Shown here in pieces: positions 26,223 to 35,090 of a stretch of 64,000 bases of DNA. A program made the translations under genes and the position numbers. The number at the start of each line of letters is the position of its first letter. Position 1 is the first letter of the stretch. The stretch spans positions 229,127 through 293,126 of the forward strand of contig NZ_JAIJZW010000001.1 of assembly GCF_019753765.1 (NCBI RefSeq), written 5' to 3'. The notes beneath the pieces are model-generated. The model made no database searches, was not told the DNA's origin, and was given only the letters and a program-made list of their open reading frames with translations. The DNA is from Microbacterium marinilacus. Lineage in GTDB: Bacteria > Actinomycetota > Actinomycetes > Actinomycetales > Microbacteriaceae.

Positions 26223-27334
26223 GCGATGCCCTCCTCGCACCGTGCCAGTGCGGACGCCACACGGTCGGGCCAGTCGCTCGCGCCCGCGCGGAAGGGCTCC
26301 ACCGCTCGCTGCAGCTCGGCCAGAGCCCGCCATGCCCGCAGCGCCGCCTCGTCGACGCGCCCGCCGCCGTCGCGATATCCGTCGACGAGGGCGGGGGAGC
26401 CCCCCGTGGCCAGGAACGACCCGAGGTCCGCCTCGGCGGGCCCCGCCGCGGCGCGGTCGAAGTCGATGAGACGCACGCGGCGCCCGTCGGTGAGCACCTG
26501 GTCCGGCGAGAAGTCGCCGTGGACGAGGACGGCGGGCGTCGCCGGCGCCGTCGCGAGGCGCTCCGCGGCGCGGCGCGCGCGCGCCGCGAGCGGCGGCAGG
26601 AGCCGGGAGACCGCGGCCGCGGCCGCCCGCGCGATCTCGCCCGCATCGATCCGCCGGCCCGGGGCCACCGCGGGGTCGCTGGAGTGGAGGAGGGCGAGCG
26701 CGGCCCCGGCGTGCCGCGCCGCCACGGGATCGGGACAGACCGCGAGGTCGCCGTCGCCCCACCAGGGCGTGGACGAGACGGAGGGAGCGAGCGCGCGCGG
26801 CGCCAGCACCGGCAGATCCAGCTCTGCGAGGCGCGCGGCCACCTCGTCGCCGCGCGAGCCGTGCGCAGAGAGGCGGACGACGTCGCCCCCGGCGCGCAGG
26901 AGCAGGCGGCGGTGGGGGTTGTATCGCAGGGCCGTGGAGCCGCCCATCAGGTCGGGGCGCTCGTCGAGCAGCGTCCGCACGCGCGGCGCGAGGAGCCGGT
27001 CGCCGTGCGCCGGCCCCGCGACCGTCGTCTCCCCCAGACGGATCGTCGGGGCGCCGACGGCGGCGGCCCGCCGCCGGGTCTTCGGGAGCTTGACCGCGTC
27101 GGCGTAGGAGACGACCCATCCGAGCCCGTGGGGCCAGCCCGCGAAGCCGCCGGACGAGTCCCGCAGCGCGATCACGACGCTCGAGCCCGGCTTCCAGCGC
27201 ACCCGGACGACCTCGGTCGGAGCGCCCATCAGGTCGGCGCGGCGCACGGGATCGAGCAGCGCGCCGAGCTCCGGCAGGGCCGGGTCGTGGGGCGCGGTCA
27301 GCGCGGCGAGGGCGCTCGGGACGGCGGCGGTCAT
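26219..27334 (-). CDS. APH-like phosphotransferase (first of a pair)
   Basis: This 371-residue protein shows the APH fold with catalytic loop VLVHGDFSPDQVLTD and metal site RLIDFDRAAAGPAEAD. The two kinases of the operon differ much in sequence, suggesting different substrates. It overlaps the ABC gene upstream and the second kinase downstream by ATGA. A paired kinase arrangement in an export operon is uncommon. Function is inferred only at fold level. Confidence 0.82.
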   Translation of the reverse strand: MTAAVPSALAALTAPHDPALPELGALLDPVRRADLMGAPTEVVRVRWKPGSSVVIALRDSSGGFAGWPHGLGWVVSYADAVKLPKTRRRAAAVGAPTIRLGETTVAGPAHGDRLLAPRVRTLLDERPDLMGGSTALRYNPHRRLLLRAGGDVVRLSAHGSRGDEVAARLAELDLPVLAPRALAPSVSSTPWWGDGDLAVCPDPVAARHAGAALALLHSSDPAVAPGRRIDAGEIARAAAAAVSRLLPPLAARARRAAERLATAPATPAVLVHGDFSPDQVLTDGRRVRLIDFDRAAAGPAEADLGSFLATGGSPALVDGYRDGGGRVDEAALRAWRALAELQRAVEPFRAGASDWPDRVASALARCEEGIA

Positions 27335-29142
27335 GATGCCTCCTGCAGCGATTCGCGGAACCATGCCGCGACGCGCGATCCGGGGTCGGCGAGCAGCGAC
27401 CGGGGGGTCCCGTCCTCCACGATGCGGCCGTCCTCGAGCCACACGATCCGGTCGGCGTCCCGCACGCTGGTCGCGTCGTGCGTGACGGACAGGGTCGTCC
27501 GTCCGCGGGTGAGCTCGGCGATCGACGCGGCCACCGCGGCGCGTGCCGCCGGATCGAGGCCGGTGGTCGCCTCGTCGAGCACGACGATCGGGGCGTCCCG
27601 CAGCAGCGCCCGCGCGATGGCGATGCGCTGCCGCTGACCGCCCGACAGCGTGTCGCCGCGGCCGCCCAGCACGGTGTCGTACCCGCGCGGCAGGGCGGTG
27701 ACGAAGTCGTGGGCGAGGGCGCGGCGCGCGGCGCGTTCGACGTCGGCATCGGAGGCGTCCGGCCGTCCGGCCCGGATGTTGTCGCGCACGCTGGCCGCGA
27801 ACAGCACCGACTCCTGCAGCACGACGGTCACGCTGCCGCGCACGCTCGAGACCGTCGCGTCGCGGACGTCGACGCCGTCGATCCGGACCGCTCCCGAGAA
27901 CGGGTCGGAGGTGCGCGTCAGCAGCCCGGCGAGCGTGCTCTTGCCGGCCCCCGACGGGCCGAGCAGGCACACGGTCTCGCCCGCGGCGATGTCGAGTGTG
28001 AGCTCGTCGAACAGCCGTCTCCCGTGACCGTCGTCGACGGTGACGGCGTCGAAGCGGATGTCGCCGCTGACGGGACCGAGCGGCGGCGTCCCCGGCCGGT
28101 CGGCGATGTCCACGCGCTCCTCGAGCAGCTCGGCGACGCGCTCGCCGGAGGCGGTGGCGCGGGCGATGCGGCCGGTGTACTTCGCGAGGTCCTTCAGCGG
28201 TCGCAGCGCGATCTTCAGGTACATCGTGAAGATGACGAGGTCGCCCGGCGTCATCGCGCCGTCGATCACGCGCCACCCGCCGGCCACGAGCACCACGGCG
28301 AGCGCGAGGCCGACGATGACGTCGGTGCTGCGCTCGAGCGCGGCGGCGAGCCGGCGGGACTTGACGCCCTGGCTCAGCGCCCGGGCGTTGCCGCGGTCGA
28401 AGGCCTCGGCGCGCTGCCCCTCGAGGCCGTAGGCCTGCACGACGCGGATCGCGCCGAGCGTCTCGGCGGCGGTGTTCGCGAGGTCGCCCTCGCTGCGACG
28501 GGTGGAGCGCGCGGCAGCGGTGATGCGCGGTGCGCCGCGGCGCGACAGCAGCAGGTACGCGCCGGCCGCCAGCAGCACCACGACGGCGAGCAGGGGGTCG
28601 AGCACCAGCATCACGACCGAGAGGACCACCAGCGTGACGATGTTGCCGACGAGCGGCAGGCCGGCGGTCACCGCGACCTCCTGCAGGCGTCCGATGTCGC
28701 CGATGACCCGCTGCACCGTGTCCCCGGCCTTCGCGTGGGAGTGATAGCCGAGGCCCAGCGACTGGAGGTGCGCGAAGACGCGAGCGCGCAGGGCGGTCGC
28801 CACGCGGGAGCCCACGAGCGCGAACGCGATCGTGGAGCAGTACTGCGCGATCGCGCGCAGCCCGACCAGGCCGAGCAGCAGGACGCCGCATGCCAGCAGC
28901 AGGGGGACGGTCGCCGCGGGCAGGCCCGCGGTCGCGCCCGAGTCGGCGCCGAGACTCACGCTCACGGCGTCGACGACGACCTTGATGGGCCATGGCTCGA
29001 GGACGCGCAGCACGACCTCCACGAGCAGCGTGGCCATCCCGCCCGCGATCAGCAGGCCGTGGCCGCGCAGGTGGGGACGGGCGATCGAGAACGTCGTGCG
29101 GAGCGAACGGCCGGTGCCGCCCCGCCTCGTGGCGCGGCTCAT
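27331..29142 (-). CDS. ABC exporter with fused membrane and ATPase domains
   Basis: This 603-residue half-transporter has six predicted membrane helices in residues 25-310, then an ATPase domain with Walker A GPSGAGKS, signature LSGGQRQRIAIARALL and Walker B VVLDEATTGLD. This layout (MsbA/MDR type) works as a dimer exporting lipids, glycolipids or peptides. It lies in the centre of the glycosyltransferase operon with ATGA overlaps on both sides, so it probably exports the product assembled by the three glycosyltransferases. Confidence 0.92.
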   Translation of the reverse strand: MSRATRRGGTGRSLRTTFSIARPHLRGHGLLIAGGMATLLVEVVLRVLEPWPIKVVVDAVSVSLGADSGATAGLPAATVPLLLACGVLLLGLVGLRAIAQYCSTIAFALVGSRVATALRARVFAHLQSLGLGYHSHAKAGDTVQRVIGDIGRLQEVAVTAGLPLVGNIVTLVVLSVVMLVLDPLLAVVVLLAAGAYLLLSRRGAPRITAAARSTRRSEGDLANTAAETLGAIRVVQAYGLEGQRAEAFDRGNARALSQGVKSRRLAAALERSTDVIVGLALAVVLVAGGWRVIDGAMTPGDLVIFTMYLKIALRPLKDLAKYTGRIARATASGERVAELLEERVDIADRPGTPPLGPVSGDIRFDAVTVDDGHGRRLFDELTLDIAAGETVCLLGPSGAGKSTLAGLLTRTSDPFSGAVRIDGVDVRDATVSSVRGSVTVVLQESVLFAASVRDNIRAGRPDASDADVERAARRALAHDFVTALPRGYDTVLGGRGDTLSGGQRQRIAIARALLRDAPIVVLDEATTGLDPAARAAVAASIAELTRGRTTLSVTHDATSVRDADRIVWLEDGRIVEDGTPRSLLADPGSRVAAWFRESLQEAS

Positions 29143-30293
29143 GCCCGCACCGCCTCGGGCAGGCGAGAGAGGATGCCGTCGAGCACGACGCTCCAGTCGT
29201 GGCGGCCGAGGGCCGTCGCACGTCCGGACGCGCCGAGCCTCGAGGCGAGCGCGCGGTCGTCGCGCAGCCGGGCGAGCGCCGCCCGCAGCTCCGCGGCGTC
29301 ACCGGGGGCGACCAGCAGTCCCGTCGCGCCGTCGGTCACGATGGACGGCACCTGGCCTGCCCGGGATGCGACGACGGCCACGCCGGCGGCGAGGTATTCG
29401 TACACCTTCAGCGGGGAGAAGTACTCGCCCGCGTGCGGCGGATAGGGGGCGAGCCCCGCGTGCATGCCGGCGAGGATCCGGGGCACGTCGCCGCTCGGCA
29501 CCGCACCCGTGAAGCGGACGTCCGCTCCCCGCCGACGGGCGCGTGCCTCGAGGGCGGGACGCTCGGGGCCCTCGCCGACGACCGTCAGCTCGACGCCGCC
29601 GAGCCCGGCCATCGCGTCGATCGCCACGTCGACCCCGTGCCAGGGCTTCAGCGATCCGACGAAGCACGCCCGCAGCGGGCCCGCCGAGGCGTGCGTCGCC
29701 GAGGAGAAGGCCGCGGTGTCCACGCCGTTGGGAGCGACGACCGCGCGCGCCGCACCGTGCTCCTCCGCCCACGCGGCGACGGGAGCCGACACGGCGGCGA
29801 CCACGGTCGCACGGGCCAGCACACGGGCGGTGGCCCGCCGCGCCGTCGCCTCGTCGACGAGCGTGCGGTACGTGCGCTGCTCGTCGATGAGCGGGGCGTT
29901 CACCTCGACGATCGACGGCACTCCCGACGCCTCGGACAGCCGTGCGGAGGCGTCGGAGAACAGCGCATAGCGCTCGTAGACCAGGTCGCACCCGTCTTCG
30001 GCGGCGAGACGGGCGAGCTCCGCGGCCGCCGTCGCCACGGCGCGTTCGCGCTCGGCCGCGGGAACGCGGGGCACGGGCACCTCGACGATGCGCACGCCGT
30101 CGAGGCCGTGCTCGGTGGCGCGCGCCGGCGCCGAGGCCTCGTCGCCCGGCGCGCCGTCCCGACGCGTGCAGTAGATCGTCACCTCGTCGCCGCGGCGCAC
30201 GAACGCGCGGACGATCTGGCGCACGTGGATCGACGCTCCCTTGTCTCCGAGCACCGGGATGCCCGGATCCGCGCACAGGTAGGCGATTCGCAT
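29139..30293 (-). CDS. Glycosyltransferase family 4 protein
   Basis: This 384-residue GT-B enzyme opens with MRIAYLCADPGIPVLGDKGASIHVRQ, typical of family 4. It has a sugar-nucleotide site around SLKPWHGVDVAIDAM and the EX7E-like region in YEYLAAGVAVVASRAG. Its ATG shares one base with the stop of the preceding glycosyltransferase (TGATG), and its end overlaps the ABC gene. The donor sugar cannot be told from sequence. Confidence 0.9.
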   Translation of the reverse strand: MRIAYLCADPGIPVLGDKGASIHVRQIVRAFVRRGDEVTIYCTRRDGAPGDEASAPARATEHGLDGVRIVEVPVPRVPAAERERAVATAAAELARLAAEDGCDLVYERYALFSDASARLSEASGVPSIVEVNAPLIDEQRTYRTLVDEATARRATARVLARATVVAAVSAPVAAWAEEHGAARAVVAPNGVDTAAFSSATHASAGPLRACFVGSLKPWHGVDVAIDAMAGLGGVELTVVGEGPERPALEARARRRGADVRFTGAVPSGDVPRILAGMHAGLAPYPPHAGEYFSPLKVYEYLAAGVAVVASRAGQVPSIVTDGATGLLVAPGDAAELRAALARLRDDRALASRLGASGRATALGRHDWSVVLDGILSRLPEAVRA

Positions 30294-31549
30294 CACACCA
30301 TCTCCTTCACCGGCTCGTTCGTCGTGGATGCGTGCTCGCGCGGCCCGCAGGTGAGCTCTGCCAGCCTCCGGGCCAGCAGGCGCGCGTCGAACCTCCGCTC
30401 GACGAGGCGACGTGCGCGGGTCGCGAGAGCGGAGCCGTCGACCTCGCCGGTCGCCAGGGCCCGCAGCGCCTCGGCGAGCTGTCCCGCGTCGCCCGGGGCG
30501 CACAGCATGCCCGTCTCGCGGTCGACGATCACCTCGGGGATGCCCGTCACCGCGGTCGACACGCAGGGCACCCCAGTCGCCATGGCCTCGAGGAGCACGG
30601 TCGGCAGACCGTCGGCGTTGCCGTCGGCGCCGACGACGCAGGGCGCTGCGAAGACGTCGGCGCTGTCGAGCAGCCGCGCCACGTCGTCCTGGGGCACCGG
30701 GCCGAGGAACCGCACGGCGTCGTCGAGCCCGAGCCCCGCGGCCTGCCCTCGCAGCGCGGCGTCGAGCTCACCGCCGCCGGCGAGGTCGAGCACCGCATCC
30801 ACCCCGTCGGCACGCAGGAGCGCCAGAGCGTCGAGCAGCACCGCGAAGCCCTTCTTCTCGACCAGCCTGCCCACCGCGAGGATGCGCAGCGGGCGGCCGA
30901 TCGCCGCCGGTCGGCGATACGGGAAGCGGTCCAGCTCCAGGCCGTTGTAGACGAGTCTCACGCGGTCCTCCAGGTGGGGGAGCAGGGCGTGCAGGAAACG
31001 CACGTTGAACGCGCTGACGGTGGCGACGAACGCGGCGTCGCGCACCTTGCGCTCGAGATCGGCGGGATCGACCGACTCGTGGAACAGGTCCTTCGCGTGG
31101 GCGGTGAAGGAGTAGGGCACGCCCGCGAGGAGTCCCGCGAGCCGGGCCACGGTCGTCGCGGAGGAGCCGAAGTGCGCGTGCAGGTGGGAGATGCGCTCCT
31201 CGCGCACCTGACGCGCCAGGGCGACGGCGGCGATCGCGTCGGCGGCATCGACCGCCAGGAGCTCGTCGAGGCGGGCACCGACCGCGTCGCGCAGCCACGG
31301 CGCGCTCGCGGCGGCGCCCAGCGCCTCCCACAGCGCCGCGACGCGGGTCGGGCGAGGCAGATAGCGGACCTCCGCGCGGACGCGCGCGAGCTCCGGGTGG
31401 AACCGCGGATCGTCGCTCGGGCGCAGCGCGAACACCGTCAAGTGCTCTCCCGCCGCCTCGCGCGCGAGGATCTCGGTGACGACGAACGTCTCGGAGAACC
31501 GCGGGTACACCTTGACGACGTAGCCGATGCGGCGCGGCTCAGATCGCAA
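30293..31549 (-). CDS. Glycosyltransferase family 4 protein
   Basis: This 418-residue glycosyltransferase resembles colanic-acid/exopolysaccharide type enzymes, with IGYVVKVYPRFSETFVVTEI at the N-terminus and LHAHFGSSATTVARL. The donor site includes AVGRLVEKKGFAVLLDAL and EAMATGVPCVSTAVTGIPEV. The TTG at 31549 is chosen because GGAGG lies eight bases upstream; GTG at 31558 is the alternative. Either choice overlaps or abuts the end of the upstream glycosyltransferase gene. Confidence 0.87.
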   Translation of the reverse strand: MRSEPRRIGYVVKVYPRFSETFVVTEILAREAAGEHLTVFALRPSDDPRFHPELARVRAEVRYLPRPTRVAALWEALGAAASAPWLRDAVGARLDELLAVDAADAIAAVALARQVREERISHLHAHFGSSATTVARLAGLLAGVPYSFTAHAKDLFHESVDPADLERKVRDAAFVATVSAFNVRFLHALLPHLEDRVRLVYNGLELDRFPYRRPAAIGRPLRILAVGRLVEKKGFAVLLDALALLRADGVDAVLDLAGGGELDAALRGQAAGLGLDDAVRFLGPVPQDDVARLLDSADVFAAPCVVGADGNADGLPTVLLEAMATGVPCVSTAVTGIPEVIVDRETGMLCAPGDAGQLAEALRALATGEVDGSALATRARRLVERRFDARLLARRLAELTCGPREHASTTNEPVKEMV

Positions 31550-32714
31550 CGCGCTCACCTCCGTCGCGGGCCTGACCGACCAGCTCGGCGGCGAGACGCG
31601 GCACCTCGGAGAGGCCCGCGAGGTCGATGCCGCTGCGCGCGACGCGGGTGCCGACGCGGGCCGAGAACCAGGCGCCGATCGTCTCGGCGTCGATGTCGCC
31701 CGGGAGGGCGGTGTCGACGGCGCCGGCACGCGCCAGCGCCGCGGCGCGGATGCGCTGCTCGCTGCGTCGCGCGATCCGCGGCACGACGAGCGCCGGGGTC
31801 GCGGTGCTCATCACCTCGCTGACGGTGTTGTAGCCGCCCATGCACACGACGGCGGCCGCGCGCTGGGCGAGCGCCAGGACGTCGGCGACGCGATGGACCA
31901 CGCGCGTGCCGGGCCGTGCCGCCGCCGTCACGGCGGCGTGGTCGGCCGGCGGCATCTGGGGACCGGTCACGACCACGTGCGCGTGGCCCTCCGGCACCTC
32001 GGCGGCCGCGGCGGCGAGTGCGAGCTGCAGCCCGTCGGCGCCGCCGCCGACCGTGGTGAGGACGAACGGCTCCGCCGCCGAGCGCTCCGCGCCGACGGCG
32101 CGGCCGGTCGAGAGGTAGCCCGTGTGCCGCGCGAGACCGCGCAGCCGGGGCGGCAGCTCGCCGCTGGTGACCGCGTCGTGCACGCGGGGGTCGCCGAAGA
32201 CCCACACGGCGTCGAACAGCTGTCGCAGGTTGCGTGCGCCGCCCGCCGCCCGCCACTCGGCGCGCGCGACGTCCGGCGCGTCGAGCACGTCGCGCAGCCC
32301 CAGCACCACGGCGCAGCCCGGGCGGCGCGCTCGCAGCTGGTGCAGCGCGTGCTCGAGCTCGCGATCCACGCCGAGGGGGTGCCGGTCGATGATGACCAGG
32401 TCGGGCTCGAGCGCGGTCAGGGTGGCGGCGAACGCTCGGCCGCGCAGGGCGGTGAGCGCGCCCAGCTCGACGTCGAGGGTGCGCGCGGCGTATCCGCCGG
32501 AGGAGTGCCGCACCCCGGGCAGGATGAGCCAGTCCCATCCCGGCGGGGCCGGGAACTCCGTGGCCTCCGGGCGCCCGGCCACGAGCAGTCCGGTGACGGG
32601 CTCGTCGAGCTCGGCGTGGAGGCCCTCCGTGAGCGCGTGCGCCAGGGCCAGGTTGCGGCGGATGTGCCCCAGGCCGACCGAGTCGTGCGAGTAGAGGACA
32701 ATGCGGATCGTCAC
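31539..32714 (-). CDS. Predicted glycosyltransferase (COG4671-like, MurG/GT28 C-terminal type)
   Basis: This first gene of the operon encodes 391 residues. It starts YSHDSVGLGHIRRNLALAHAL, the hallmark of a group of predicted glycosyltransferases related to GT28, and has the C-terminal donor-site segment CMGGYNTVSEVMS, as in MurG-like enzymes. The start is GTG with GGGA upstream. An 18-bp inverted repeat lies 63 bases before it, and a two-component system gene ends farther upstream. Confidence 0.82.
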   Translation of the reverse strand: MTIRIVLYSHDSVGLGHIRRNLALAHALTEGLHAELDEPVTGLLVAGRPEATEFPAPPGWDWLILPGVRHSSGGYAARTLDVELGALTALRGRAFAATLTALEPDLVIIDRHPLGVDRELEHALHQLRARRPGCAVVLGLRDVLDAPDVARAEWRAAGGARNLRQLFDAVWVFGDPRVHDAVTSGELPPRLRGLARHTGYLSTGRAVGAERSAAEPFVLTTVGGGADGLQLALAAAAAEVPEGHAHVVVTGPQMPPADHAAVTAAARPGTRVVHRVADVLALAQRAAAVVCMGGYNTVSEVMSTATPALVVPRIARRSEQRIRAAALARAGAVDTALPGDIDAETIGAWFSARVGTRVARSGIDLAGLSEVPRLAAELVGQARDGGERVAI

Positions 32715-32776
32715 GGCGGATTCCCTTCGTTCGGGAACCAGCCTCGCGAGCGCCGCGAAGACGACGATGAAACCAG

Positions 32777-32794
32777 GATGAGAGGACTCTCATC
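32777..32794. promoter_or_regulatory. Inverted repeat before the glycosyltransferase operon
   Basis: GATGAGAG and CTCTCATC form perfect 8-bp arms around a two-base spacer in the gap between the response-regulator gene and the glycosyltransferase operon. It could be the operator that links the neighbouring two-component system to this operon. Confidence 0.4.
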
Positions 32795-32852
32795 TCGCTT
32801 TCTCGACTCCCGCTGCTCCCTGCGGGGCGCGGAGGCCGCGGAACGGGACGGA

Positions 32853-33521
32853 TCAGCCGGTGAAGCGGTACCCCGAGCCGCGCACGGTCTGGATCCGGTC
32901 CGATCCCAGCTTCGCGCGCAGGTAGCGCACGTACACGTCGACGACGTTCGACCCGGGGTCGAAGTCGTAGCCCCAGACGCGGCTCAGCAGCTGCTCGCGC
33001 GAGAGCACCTGATCGGGCGAGCGCAGGAACGTCTCGGCGAGCTCGAACTCCCGGGTGGAGAGCTCGACGTAGGCGCCGTCGACCTCGGCGCGGCGTGTGC
33101 GCAGGTCGAGCACGACGCCGCCGTGCGCGAGCGTCGTCGGATCGCCGCCGCCGGGCGCCCCCGACTCCCGCACCCTGGCCCGGACGCGGGCGAGCAGCTC
33201 GTCGAACCGGAACGGCTTCGTGACGTAGTCGCTCGCGCCGTCGTCGAGCCCGCGCACCATGTCCTCGGTCGACCCGCGGGCGGTCAGCATGACGACGGGG
33301 GTCGACACGCCGGTCGCGCGCAGGCGTCGCAGCACCGTGAAGCCGTCGATGCCCGGCAGCCCGACGTCGAGCAGGACGAGATCGAAGTCCTCGCTCGTCG
33401 CCAGTGCCAGGGCGTCGTCGCCGCGCTCCGCGACGGTGGTGCGGTAACCCGCGGCGCGCAGGCCCTTCTCGACGAACCGCGCGATCCGCGCCTCGTCCTC
33501 GGCGATCAGGATGCTGGTCAT
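32853..33521 (-). CDS. OmpR-family response regulator
   Basis: This 222-residue regulator has a receiver domain with phospho-acceptor Asp52 in VLLDVGLPG and TKPF near the end of the domain, followed by a winged-helix output domain (ELSTREFELAETFLRSPDQVLSREQLLSRVWG). It is encoded just after its kinase, overlapping by ATGA. It lies directly upstream of, and in line with, the glycosyltransferase/ABC operon, a likely target. Confidence 0.94.
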   Translation of the reverse strand: MTSILIAEDEARIARFVEKGLRAAGYRTTVAERGDDALALATSEDFDLVLLDVGLPGIDGFTVLRRLRATGVSTPVVMLTARGSTEDMVRGLDDGASDYVTKPFRFDELLARVRARVRESGAPGGGDPTTLAHGGVVLDLRTRRAEVDGAYVELSTREFELAETFLRSPDQVLSREQLLSRVWGYDFDPGSNVVDVYVRYLRAKLGSDRIQTVRGSGYRFTG

Positions 33522-34984
33522 GCGGCCTCCGTCGGAGGGTCGGCCTGCTGGCGCAGGGGGATCTCGATCCGGAACAGCGCGCCACGGCCGGGCGCGGACT
33601 CGACCTCGACGCGTCCCTCGTGCTGCCGCACGATGGCGAGCACGATCGACAGCCCGAGCCCCGAGCCCGCCACGCCGCGGGCCTCGTCGGCGCGGCCGAA
33701 GCGCTCGAAGATCCGCTCATGCGCCTCGGGCGGGATGCCAGGGCCCTCGTCGCGCACCCAGAACCGCACCGCGTCGTCCAGGCGGTCGCTGCCGATCCCG
33801 ATGCGGCTGCCCGCCGGGGCGTACTTCGCCGCGTTGTCTGCGAGTTGCAGCCACGCCTGCGTGACGCGGGACGCGTCGAGCACGGCCGTCCCGTGCCCGG
33901 CCGCCTCCAGCGCCCAGTCGTGACCGGGCAGCACGCGCAGCTTCTCGAACACCTCGCGCGTCAGCCGGTCGACGCGCGTCAGTCCCGGGCGGTGCATCGC
34001 GGCGCGTTCCGCGTCGGCGAGGGCGGCGATGTCGGCGACCAGGCCAGACATCCGGTCGAGCTCGTCGAGCGCGACCTCGCGGGCCTGCGCGACGTCCTCC
34101 GGGTCGTGCGGGTCGACCAGCTCGAGGTGGCCCCGCACGATCGTGAGCGGTGTGGACAGCTCGTGGCGGACGTCGTCGAGCAGCCGCTGCTGGCCGTGGA
34201 ACGACTCGTCGAGCCGAGCGATCATCTCGTTGATCGTGCGCGTCAGCTCGGACAGGTCGTCGTTGCCCGCGACGGGGATGCGCTCGCCGAGGTCGGTGGC
34301 GGTGATGCGCGCGGCGGTGTCGCGCAGCTCGCGGACGGGGGAGAGCAGCCGGCCGGCGACGAACCAGCCCACCAGGCCGACCATGACGAGCGCGCCGCCG
34401 GCGACCCACCAGAAGATCGTCATCACCCCGTGCAGGTCCTGCAGGCGCCCGTCGACGTCGACCGCGGAGACGAACAGCCCGGTCGAGTCCGACCCCGTCA
34501 GGCCGACCGGCACGGCGATGTAGCGCAGCGAGCGCTCGTCGGGGCCGTCCGTGGTGCCGATGATGGTGCGCTCTCCGCCGGTCGCCTCGACCATCGCGCT
34601 CACGAAGCCCGGGTCGGTGAGCGGGAACGGGGTGGCGACGCCCGGGACGAAGGCCGCCTCGCCGTCGACGATGCCGACCGCGCTGGCATGGATCCCCGGT
34701 GTGACCGTGCGGACGATCTCGTGCATGAGCTCCGCCGTCGTCGCGAAGGCGGGGGAGCGGACGTCCAGATCCGAGCGGTCGCCCGTGACGTCGGCGCCGC
34801 CGCCCGAGACGACGAGCCGCACGTCGTCGAGCTCCTGCATCAGCTCCTCGTCGATCTCGGCGATCTCGCGCCCGCGCTGCAGCAGGTAGGCGACGGAGCC
34901 GGCGGAGAGCAGGCCGAGTGCGGTGACGACGAGGATCGCCGCGAGGATGCGCACGCGAACCGGCACGACGCGCTGCCCGCTCAT
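33518..34984 (-). CDS. Membrane sensor histidine kinase
   Basis: This 488-residue kinase has an N-terminal membrane helix, an extracytoplasmic sensor region of about 160 residues, a second helix (WWVAGGALVMVGLVGWFVAG), a HAMP linker, a HisKA box with DVRHELSTPL, and an HATPase domain with N-box DNAAKYAP, DEGPGIP and GSGLGLSI. A ribosome site GGGAGGA and a TAGGCT -10 box (35012-35017) precede it. It forms the two-component pair with the overlapping regulator gene. Confidence 0.95.
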   Translation of the reverse strand: MSGQRVVPVRVRILAAILVVTALGLLSAGSVAYLLQRGREIAEIDEELMQELDDVRLVVSGGGADVTGDRSDLDVRSPAFATTAELMHEIVRTVTPGIHASAVGIVDGEAAFVPGVATPFPLTDPGFVSAMVEATGGERTIIGTTDGPDERSLRYIAVPVGLTGSDSTGLFVSAVDVDGRLQDLHGVMTIFWWVAGGALVMVGLVGWFVAGRLLSPVRELRDTAARITATDLGERIPVAGNDDLSELTRTINEMIARLDESFHGQQRLLDDVRHELSTPLTIVRGHLELVDPHDPEDVAQAREVALDELDRMSGLVADIAALADAERAAMHRPGLTRVDRLTREVFEKLRVLPGHDWALEAAGHGTAVLDASRVTQAWLQLADNAAKYAPAGSRIGIGSDRLDDAVRFWVRDEGPGIPPEAHERIFERFGRADEARGVAGSGLGLSIVLAIVRQHEGRVEVESAPGRGALFRIEIPLRQQADPPTEAA

Positions 34985-35045
34985 CCGTCCTCCCGCACGC
35001 TCAGGGACACGAGCCTACCGGGTGGGTGCGCGGAGGCAGCGGCTG

Positions 35046-35085
35046 CGCGCCTCGTGGAGCGGCGGCCGCCGCCCCACGAGGCGCG
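35046..35085 (-). terminator. Terminator after mtlD
   Basis: CGCGCCTCGTGG (35046-35057) pairs with CCACGAGGCGCG (35074-35085), a perfect 12-bp stem with more GC pairing in the loop, just past the mtlD stop. Confidence 0.75.
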
Positions 35086-35090
35086 AGGGG

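Noticed and set aside
25155..27334. Aminoglycoside resistance genes
   Set aside because: The APH-like fold is shared by many small-molecule kinases; the operon context is glycan assembly and export, and no resistance-type signature was found.
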